11,709 nucleotides of DNA, taken from NCBI GenBank assembly GCA_013698435.1, contig JACCVA010000404.1, positions 1 to 11,709 on the forward strand. The letters run 5' to 3'. The position numbers were made by a program, and so were the translations under genes. Each line of letters starts with the position of its first letter. Positions within the stretch are counted from its first letter, which is position 1. Under the pieces are notes generated by a model that was given only the letters and a program-made list of their open reading frames with translations, made no database searches and was not told the origin of the DNA. The DNA is from Nocardioidaceae bacterium. Its GTDB lineage: Bacteria > Actinomycetota > Actinomycetes > Propionibacteriales > Nocardioidaceae. This document shows, one piece after another, positions 6,579 through 11,709 of this stretch.

Positions 6579-7565
6579 ATGGCGATGACCGCGCAAGTAA
6601 AGGCCGAACTCGCCAACACCACGGTCACGAAGCCCTGCTGCCGCAAGGCAGAGGTCTCTTCGATGTTGCGGTTCGCTGGCGGTCTGCACATCCAGGCCGG
6701 CCGGATCGTCGTCGAGGCCGAGCTCGACACCGGTGCCGCTGCCCGCCGCATTCGCCGAGACATTCTCGAGGTCTACAGCCACCAAAGCGAGATCCTCGTC
6801 GTCAACGCCGCCGGTCTGCGCAAGAGCACCCGTTACGTCGTCCGCGTCGTCAAGGACGGCGAGGCGCTGGCGCGTCAGACCGGGCTGCTCGACAACCGCG
6901 GCCGACCTGTCCGTGGGCTTCCACCGCAGGTGGTCAGCGGGTCGAGCTGCGATGCGGTCGCCGCCTGGCGTGGGGCGTTCCTCGCCCACGGGTCGCTCAC
7001 CGAGCCTGGCCGCTCGTCCGCCCTCGAGGTCACCTGCCCAGGTCCAGAGGCCGCTCTGGCCCTCGTCGGCGCCGGCCGGAGGATCGGCATCGCTGCGAAG
7101 GCACGCGAAGTCCGTGGCGTCGATCGGGTCGTCATCCGCGACGGCGATGCGATCAGCGCGTTGCTGACCCGCCTCGGCGCACACGAGTCACTGCTGGCAT
7201 GGGAGGAGCGGAGGCTGCGTCGCGAGGTGCGGGCGACCGCCAACCGGCTGGCCAACTTTGACGACGCCAACCTGCGACGCTCCGCCCGCGCCGCCGTCGC
7301 CGCAGGCGCCCGCGTCGAGCGTGCGCTCCAGATCCTGGCCGATGAGGTTCCTGACCACCTCAAGCTCGCCGGCTGCCTGCGCATCGAGCACAAGCAGGCA
7401 AGCCTCGAGGAGCTGGGCCAGCTGCACGACCCGCCCCTCACCAAGGACGCCATCGCGGGACGGATACGCCGGTTGCTGGCCATGGCCGACAAGCGCGCGC
7501 AGGACCTCGGCATACCCGACACCGAGTCCTCTCTGACCCCCGACATGCTGTCGCACACACCCTGA
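6579..7565 (+). CDS. whiA: WhiA sporulation/cell-division transcription regulator
   Basis: WhiA is a DNA-binding protein that in Streptomyces works with WhiB to switch on division and sporulation genes, and in non-sporulating Gram-positives affects cell division. The N-terminal half has a degenerate LAGLIDADG homing-endonuclease fold without nuclease activity (CCRKAEVSSMLRFAGGLH; AWRGAFLAHGSLTEP). The C-terminal region from about residue 226 is the helix-turn-helix DNA-binding part (NFDDANLRRSARAAV, LEELGQLHDPPLTKDAIAGR). I place the start at ATG 6579, giving 328 residues: GGGAGGA at 6564-6570 precedes it by 8 bases and MAMTAQVKAEL matches the usual family start. An upstream in-frame ATG at 6516 overlapping the yvcK stop would add 21 unmatched residues. 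It is the last gene of the uvrC cluster. Confidence 0.95.
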   Translation: MAMTAQVKAELANTTVTKPCCRKAEVSSMLRFAGGLHIQAGRIVVEAELDTGAAARRIRRDILEVYSHQSEILVVNAAGLRKSTRYVVRVVKDGEALARQTGLLDNRGRPVRGLPPQVVSGSSCDAVAAWRGAFLAHGSLTEPGRSSALEVTCPGPEAALALVGAGRRIGIAAKAREVRGVDRVVIRDGDAISALLTRLGAHESLLAWEERRLRREVRATANRLANFDDANLRRSARAAVAAGARVERALQILADEVPDHLKLAGCLRIEHKQASLEELGQLHDPPLTKDAIAGRIRRLLAMADKRAQDLGIPDTESSLTPDMLSHTP

Positions 7566-7571
7566 TCCTCA

Positions 7572-7610
7572 ACCACCCCGTGGTGGCTGACCCGCGGCTG
7601 GGCGGGGTGG
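7572..7610 (+). terminator. Inverted repeats after whiA, possible terminator
   Basis: In the 117-base whiA-gap spacer, CCACCCCG (7573-7580) can pair with CGGGGTGG (7603-7610) as an 8-bp stem around a 22-base loop. The same segment can instead form two small hairpins: ACCAC/GTGGT (7572-7576 with 7580-7584) and CCCGC/GCGGG (7591-7595 with 7602-7606). No T-run follows, so this would be a non-canonical terminator, or a mere GC-rich repeat. It does sit where a break between the whiA and glycolysis clusters is expected. Confidence 0.35.
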
Positions 7611-7632
7611 GTACGCAGCGGTGGTCCGTTGG

Positions 7633-7638
7633 TAGGCT
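7633..7638 (+). promoter_or_regulatory. -10 element of the probable gap operon promoter
   Basis: TAGGCT, the same hexamer as before uvrC, lies 44 bases upstream of the gap start. Transcription would begin near 7645, giving a leader of about 38 bases that carries the ribosome-binding site GAGGGAG (7667-7673). No convincing -35 box is visible. Confidence 0.4.
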
Positions 7639-7682
7639 CGGCCCTCAGCCTGACCACCCCACGTTCGAGGGAGAACGTCCCT

Positions 7683-8687
<1,005 letters not shown>

Positions 8688-8688
8688 C

Positions 8689-9891
8689 GTGAGAAGCGTC
8701 GCCCAGCTCGCCGACTCGCTCGGCGGACTGACCGGTAAACGTGTCCTGGTCCGGTCCGATCTCAACGTCCCGCTGGACGGGGAGACGATCACCGACGACG
8801 GCCGGATCCGTGCCAGCGTCTCGACCATCGAGGACCTACGGGCTCGCGGGGCCAAGGTGATCGTGATGGCCCACCTCGGACGGCCCAAGGGCGAACCCGA
8901 GGACCGTTACTCGTTGGCACCGGCAGGTCGTCGGCTCGGGGAGCTGCTCGGCTGCGAGGTCGTCCTCGCGAGCGACACGGTGGGGGAGGCCGCGACGGCA
9001 GCCGTAGAGGCCATGGACGACGGCGACGTGGTCCTGCTCGAGAACGTCCGCTTCAACCCTGGTGAGACGAGCAAGGACGACGCCGAGCGCGGAGGATTCG
9101 CCGACCGGCTGGCTGCCCTCGGCGACGCGTTCGTCAGTGACGGGTTCGGTGTGGTCCACCGCAAGCAGGCCAGCGTCTACGACGTGGCACAGCGGCTGCC
9201 CAACGCGGCCGGTGGACTCGTTCTCGACGAGATCGAGGTGCTGCGCCGCCTCACCGAAGACCCCGACCGTCCGTACGCCGTCGTGCTCGGAGGCTCCAAG
9301 GTCTCCGACAAGCTGGGGGTCATCGACAGTCTGCTGACGAAGGCGGACACGCTGCTGGTGGGTGGCGGCATGGTGTTCACCTTTCTCAAGGCGCAGGGAC
9401 ACGAGGTCGGGTCGAGCCTGCTGGAGGAGGACCAGCTCGATGCCGTCCGCGGCTACCTCCGTCAGGCGGAGGAGGCCGGGGTGCAGATCGTGCTCCCCTC
9501 CGACGTGGTGGTCGCGGCCGAGTTGAAGGCCGACTCTGCGGCCACTGTGGTCGCAGCACAAGAGATGCCCGCCGACCAGATCGGCCTCGACATCGGCCCC
9601 GACTCCAGCCGCCACTTCGCCGAGGTCCTGGGCGGGGCACATACGGTCTTCTGGAACGGTCCTATGGGTGTTTTCGAGATAGCGGCATTCGCCGCCGGCA
9701 CGAAGGCGGTTGCCCAGGCACTCACGGAGATCGACGGGCTGTCGGTCGTCGGCGGCGGTGACTCGGCAGCGGCGGTGCGGAAGCTCGGTTTCGACGACGA
9801 CCAGTTCGGTCACATCTCCACGGGCGGCGGCGCCAGCCTCGAGTACCTCGAGGGCAAGACCCTTCCCGGCATCGACGTGCTCACTCCTTGA
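8689..9891 (+). CDS. pgk: Phosphoglycerate kinase
   Basis: This enzyme transfers the acyl phosphate of 1,3-bisphosphoglycerate to ADP, the first ATP-yielding step of glycolysis, using the product of Gap. The 400-residue length is normal. Family blocks in order are VLVRSDLNVPLD (substrate-binding Asp and Asn), HLGRPKG, LLENVRFNPGE, the actinobacterial-type SDGFGVVHRKQASVYDV, VVLGGSKVSDKLGVID (nucleotide side), FWNGPMGVFE, and GGGDSAAAVRKLG with STGGGASLEYLEGK. All key parts are present. GTG 8689 starts one base after the gap stop and no strong ribosome-binding site precedes it, so translation is probably coupled to gap. Confidence 0.98.
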   Translation: MRSVAQLADSLGGLTGKRVLVRSDLNVPLDGETITDDGRIRASVSTIEDLRARGAKVIVMAHLGRPKGEPEDRYSLAPAGRRLGELLGCEVVLASDTVGEAATAAVEAMDDGDVVLLENVRFNPGETSKDDAERGGFADRLAALGDAFVSDGFGVVHRKQASVYDVAQRLPNAAGGLVLDEIEVLRRLTEDPDRPYAVVLGGSKVSDKLGVIDSLLTKADTLLVGGGMVFTFLKAQGHEVGSSLLEEDQLDAVRGYLRQAEEAGVQIVLPSDVVVAAELKADSAATVVAAQEMPADQIGLDIGPDSSRHFAEVLGGAHTVFWNGPMGVFEIAAFAAGTKAVAQALTEIDGLSVVGGGDSAAAVRKLGFDDDQFGHISTGGGASLEYLEGKTLPGIDVLTP

Positions 9892-9914
9892 CGAGCCAGA
9901 CAGGCAGTACACCT

Positions 9915-10712
9915 ATGGCCAAGCACCAACGGGTCCCGCTGATGGCCGGGAACTGGAAGGCGAACCTCAACCATCACGAGGCGGTCGTCCTGGTACAGAA
10001 GCTTGCGTGGATCCTGTCGGACAAGAAGCACGACTACGAACGGGCCGAGGTCGTTGTCTGTCCGCCGTACACCGACCTGCGCAGCGTGCAGACGCTTGTC
10101 GACGGTGACCGGCTGAAGATCAGGTACGGCGCACAGGATGTCTCCGTGCACGATGAGGGCGCCTACACCGGTGAGATCACTACCGGCATGCTCGCCAAAC
10201 TGGGTTGCTCGTATGTCGTCGTCGGACACTCCGAGCGCCGTCAGCACCACCACGAGGACGACGCGCTGGTCAACGCGAAGGCGCGCAAGGCGGTCGATGC
10301 CGAGCTCGTCCCGATCGTGTGCGTCGGCGAGGGGCTCGAGACCCGGACGGCGGGGGAGCAGGTGCCTTACGTGGTCGCCCAGATCGACGGGTCGCTCGGC
10401 GGTCTCACCGCGGAGCAGGTCTCCGGGCTGGTGTTGGCCTACGAGCCGGTGTGGGCGATCGGCACCGGGGAGGTGGCGACACCCGAGGACGCGCAGGAGG
10501 TCTGCGCCGCGATCCGCGCTCGGATCGGTGACGTGCACGGTGACGAGGCGGCCGCGGCGGTGCGAATCCTGTACGGCGGCTCGGTCAAGGCCGCCAACGT
10601 CGGCGCCCTCATGCAGCAGTTCGATGTGGACGGTTGCCTGGTCGGCGGAGCGAGCCTGCAGGTCGACGAGTTCGGCGGCATCTGCCGGTTCTACGCCATG
10701 CCTGTCTTGTGA
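9915..10712 (+). CDS. tpiA: Triosephosphate isomerase
   Basis: This enzyme interconverts dihydroxyacetone phosphate and glyceraldehyde-3-phosphate. The 265-residue TIM barrel has catalytic Asn13 and Lys15 (AGNWKAN), His105 (VVVGHSERRQ) and Glu177 (LAYEPVWAIGTG), where AIGTGE begins the flexible lid. The phosphate-binding YGGSVKAANV is also present. The residue after the catalytic lysine is Ala16, where most family members have Met (GNWKMN); this position lies at the dimer interface in known structures. I chose ATG 9915 because MAKHQRVPLMAGNWK matches the family start. A TTG at 9888 overlapping the pgk stop would add 9 residues. The ribosome-binding site is weak (AGGC about 11 bases upstream), so coupling to pgk is likely. 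Confidence 0.97.
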   Translation: MAKHQRVPLMAGNWKANLNHHEAVVLVQKLAWILSDKKHDYERAEVVVCPPYTDLRSVQTLVDGDRLKIRYGAQDVSVHDEGAYTGEITTGMLAKLGCSYVVVGHSERRQHHHEDDALVNAKARKAVDAELVPIVCVGEGLETRTAGEQVPYVVAQIDGSLGGLTAEQVSGLVLAYEPVWAIGTGEVATPEDAQEVCAAIRARIGDVHGDEAAAAVRILYGGSVKAANVGALMQQFDVDGCLVGGASLQVDEFGGICRFYAMPVL

Positions 10713-10733
10713 CAGCGGCACGCCGGGTAGGAT
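10707..10733 (+). promoter_or_regulatory. secG promoter, leaderless start likely
   Basis: TAGGAT at 10728-10733 is a strong TAnnnT -10 element ending 7 bases before the GTG of secG, so the transcript would start at or one base before the start codon. A possible -35, TTGTGA (10707-10712), overlaps the tpiA stop codon with a 15-base spacer. The bases between the -10 element and the GTG are nearly all C, leaving no ribosome-binding site. secG may therefore be expressed separately from the glycolysis genes. Confidence 0.5.
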
Positions 10734-10740
10734 TCCCCCC

Positions 10741-10974
10741 GTGATTCTTGCTCTGAACGTCCTGTTGGTTCTCACCAGCGCCTTGCTGATCGTGATGATC
10801 CTGCTCCACAAGGGCCGTGGTGGCGGTCTGTCCGACATGTTCGGTGGTGGCATCTCCAGCAATGTCGGTGGCTCCTCCGTCGCGGAGAAGAACCTCGACC
10901 GGATCACCGTTGGCATCGCAGTCATCTGGATCGCCTGCATCATCGCGCTTGGTCTGTTGCTCAAATCCGGCTGA
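10741..10974 (+). CDS. secG: SecG, preprotein translocase subunit
   Basis: SecG is the small accessory subunit of the SecYEG protein-export channel in the cytoplasmic membrane. The 77-residue product has two hydrophobic membrane segments (about 2-22 and 55-74). The cytoplasmic loop between them has the family pattern HKGRGGGLSDMFGGG, and AEKNLDRITV leads into the second helix. GTG 10741 is supported by the -10 element just upstream and by MILALNVLLVLTS matching the family start; a much longer frame open from 10138 is the out-of-frame shadow of tpiA. The gene lies 28 bases after tpiA, its usual place in actinobacteria. Confidence 0.95.
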   Translation: MILALNVLLVLTSALLIVMILLHKGRGGGLSDMFGGGISSNVGGSSVAEKNLDRITVGIAVIWIACIIALGLLLKSG

Positions 10975-10986
10975 ACCCTTTCGACG

Positions 10987-10992
10987 TACAAT
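10987..10992 (+). promoter_or_regulatory. -10 element of rbpA promoter
   Basis: TACAAT is one base from the TATAAT consensus and is the best -10 hexamer in the window. It lies 12 bases after the secG stop. The transcript would begin near 10999-11000, exactly where the leader hairpin begins. I see neither a good -35 box at 16-18 bases nor the GGAAT/GTT pair of SigR promoters that control rbpA in Streptomyces. Confidence 0.5.
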
Positions 10993-11000
10993 CAGGGCAC

Positions 11001-11033
11001 GCTGCTCCCGTAGGGGCGCGGCCCACGAGCAGC
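11001..11033 (+). promoter_or_regulatory. Hairpin in the rbpA 5' leader
   Basis: GCTGCTC (11001-11007) pairs perfectly with GAGCAGC (11027-11033), and inside the loop GGGC (11014-11017) pairs with GCCC (11021-11024). The outer stem ends on the base before the ribosome-binding site AAGGAG (11034-11039) and begins 1-2 bases after the predicted transcript start. It fills nearly the whole leader. It may stabilise the mRNA end or modulate ribosome access. It has no T-run, so a terminator is less likely. Confidence 0.5.
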
Positions 11034-11045
11034 AAGGAGTTACCA

Positions 11046-11402
11046 GTGGCTGGTGGCAATGCCATCCGAGGGAGTCGCGTCGGCGCCGGTCCGATGGGCG
11101 AGGCAGAGCGAGGTGATGCCGCGCCGCGTCAGCGCATCACGTACTTCTGCGCCCATGGACACGAGACCGCGCCGATGTTCGCAGCTGAGGCCCAGATCCC
11201 CGACACGTGGGACTGTCCGCGTTGCGGTCTGCCGGCCAACCGCGACTCCGAGAACCCGCCACCACCGCCGAAGATCGAGCCGTACAAGACGCACCTCGCG
11301 TACGTGAAGGAGCGCCGATCCGATGCCGAAGCGAAGGAAATCCTCGACGAGGCGCTCCAGTCGCTGCGCGCCAAACGCAAGTCCGGGGAGATCGTCTTCT
11401 AG
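11046..11402 (+). CDS. rbpA: RbpA, RNA polymerase-binding protein
   Basis: RbpA is an actinobacteria-specific transcription factor that binds RNA polymerase and the principal sigma factors and stabilises open promoter complexes. The 118-residue protein opens with a flexible arginine-containing segment (IRGSRVGAGPMGE). The core domain follows, with Cys35, His39, Cys57 and Cys60 (YFCAHGHE and WDCPRCG) matching the zinc ligands of the Streptomyces protein; mycobacterial RbpA lacks this site. A proline-rich stretch (70-76) links to the sigma-interaction domain, KTHLAYVKERRSDAEAKEILDEALQSL (start and end at 81 and 107), which carries the basic and helical residues that hold sigma. GTG 11046 follows AAGGAG (11034-11039) by 6 bases. 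The promoter and structured leader are listed separately. Confidence 0.95.
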   Translation: MAGGNAIRGSRVGAGPMGEAERGDAAPRQRITYFCAHGHETAPMFAAEAQIPDTWDCPRCGLPANRDSENPPPPPKIEPYKTHLAYVKERRSDAEAKEILDEALQSLRAKRKSGEIVF

Positions 11403-11434
11403 CTCGCCGTGACGGCCGTAGCTCATTGGCTGTT

Positions 11435-11461
11435 TTGTCGGACGTTGTCGGCGTACTGTCG
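11435..11461 (+). promoter_or_regulatory. Promoter region of the last gene with phased TGTCG repeats
   Basis: TACTGT (11454-11459) is a TAnnnT -10 element 6 bases before ATG 11466, so the transcript is probably leaderless. TGTCG occurs at 11436-11440, 11446-11450 and 11457-11461, spaced 10 and 11 bases, about one helical turn each; the first two extend to TTGTCGG. This could be a regulator-binding array or part of a damage-type promoter. The evidence is pattern only. Confidence 0.35.
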
Positions 11462-11465
11462 ACGT

Positions 11466-11681
11466 ATGACGACCCGGCAGCCCCGTGCGCGTGCGAAGGC
11501 TGATCCTCCCCTTGGCACCAGTGCGTCCCGTGACTTCCGCCGGCTGCCCGCACCGGTCGACCTGAGCCGCGTCGTCGTCACCCACGACGTGGATCCTGAG
11601 ACGCACGAGATCACGTCCACGTTCGCGACCCCTGACATCGCCGACATGGTGCGTACCGGCGCCATCGGTGGAGGCTTCTGA
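11466..11681 (+). CDS. Small conserved-looking protein of unknown function
   Basis: I do not recognise this 71-residue protein. It has a basic N-terminus (TTRQPRARAKADPP), then a segment with LPAPVDLSRVVVTHDVDPETHEITSTFATPDIADMV (first and last residues 26-61) suggestive of short beta strands, ending in TGAIGGGF. There is no signal peptide, membrane helix or cysteine. The start is ATG 11466 because a -10 element lies 6 bases upstream; an upstream in-frame start at 11409 would add 19 residues and lie before the promoter. Codon use is GC-rich at third positions like the neighbours, which supports real coding. The gene is complete, ending 28 bases before the window edge. No function is claimed. 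Confidence 0.6.
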   Translation: MTTRQPRARAKADPPLGTSASRDFRRLPAPVDLSRVVVTHDVDPETHEITSTFATPDIADMVRTGAIGGGF

Positions 11682-11709
11682 CCCGGTCGACAGCCTGCCG
11701 TCACCAAAG

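Noticed and set aside
7629..7682. Upstream start extending gap by 18 residues
   Set aside because: It precedes the predicted transcript start, and the added residues lie outside the conserved GAPDH N-terminus; GTG 7683 has a good ribosome-binding site.
8836..9912. Minus-strand open frame of 358 codons opposite pgk
   Set aside because: Antisense shadow of an intact pgk; no motif and no ribosome-binding site.
11400..11424. Small dyad after the rbpA stop (GCCG-TGA-CGGC flanked by AGCT)
   Set aside because: Only a 4-bp GC stem with a 3-base loop and no T-run; too weak to call a terminator.

Overview
This window is a high-GC actinobacterial chromosome segment. The organism call rests on frequent GTG starts, the actinobacteria-specific RNA polymerase-binding protein RbpA, a WhiA regulator, and the order uvrC-rapZ-yvcK-whiA-gap-pgk-tpiA-secG-rbpA. 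The RbpA sequence and the short hydrophilic linkers look most like Propionibacteriales (Nocardioides and relatives). That placement is from memory of family sequences, not a search.

Layout. (1) Positions 1-509 hold the 3' end of uvrA, with an unusually basic tail. (2) Positions 638-1135 hold a stand-alone Rieske [2Fe-2S] protein with a Tat-type lipoprotein signal. (3) On the minus strand, 2434-1145 encodes a TTC38-like tetratricopeptide protein, convergent with the Rieske gene and divergent from uvrC. (4) Positions 2604-7565 are a tight plus-strand cluster: uvrC, rapZ and yvcK join through 4-base stop/start overlaps, and whiA follows 59 bases later. (5) Positions 7683-10712 are the lower-glycolysis cluster gap-pgk-tpiA. 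(6) secG, rbpA and a small unidentified gene follow, each with its own -10-like element. No intergenic stretch exceeds 300 bases. I see no tRNA, rRNA, CRISPR array, insertion sequence or phage gene.

How the genes fit together. uvrA and uvrC are nucleotide-excision-repair genes flanking two accessory genes. RapZ, YvcK and WhiA are a conserved trio linking nucleotide or UDP-sugar sensing, cell-wall precursor control and cell division. Gap, Pgk and TpiA catalyse consecutive triose steps. SecG belongs to the protein-export channel and RbpA is a general sigma-factor partner.

This is mostly ordinary core genome and I found no convincing new system. The points worth a second look are regulatory: apparently leaderless starts (TAnnnT followed 6-7 bases later by the start codon) at uvrC, secG and the last gene; a partial DNA-damage-type promoter motif at uvrC; a hairpin filling the rbpA leader up to its ribosome-binding site; helically phased TGTCG repeats before the last gene; and the orphan Rieske and TTC38-like genes.
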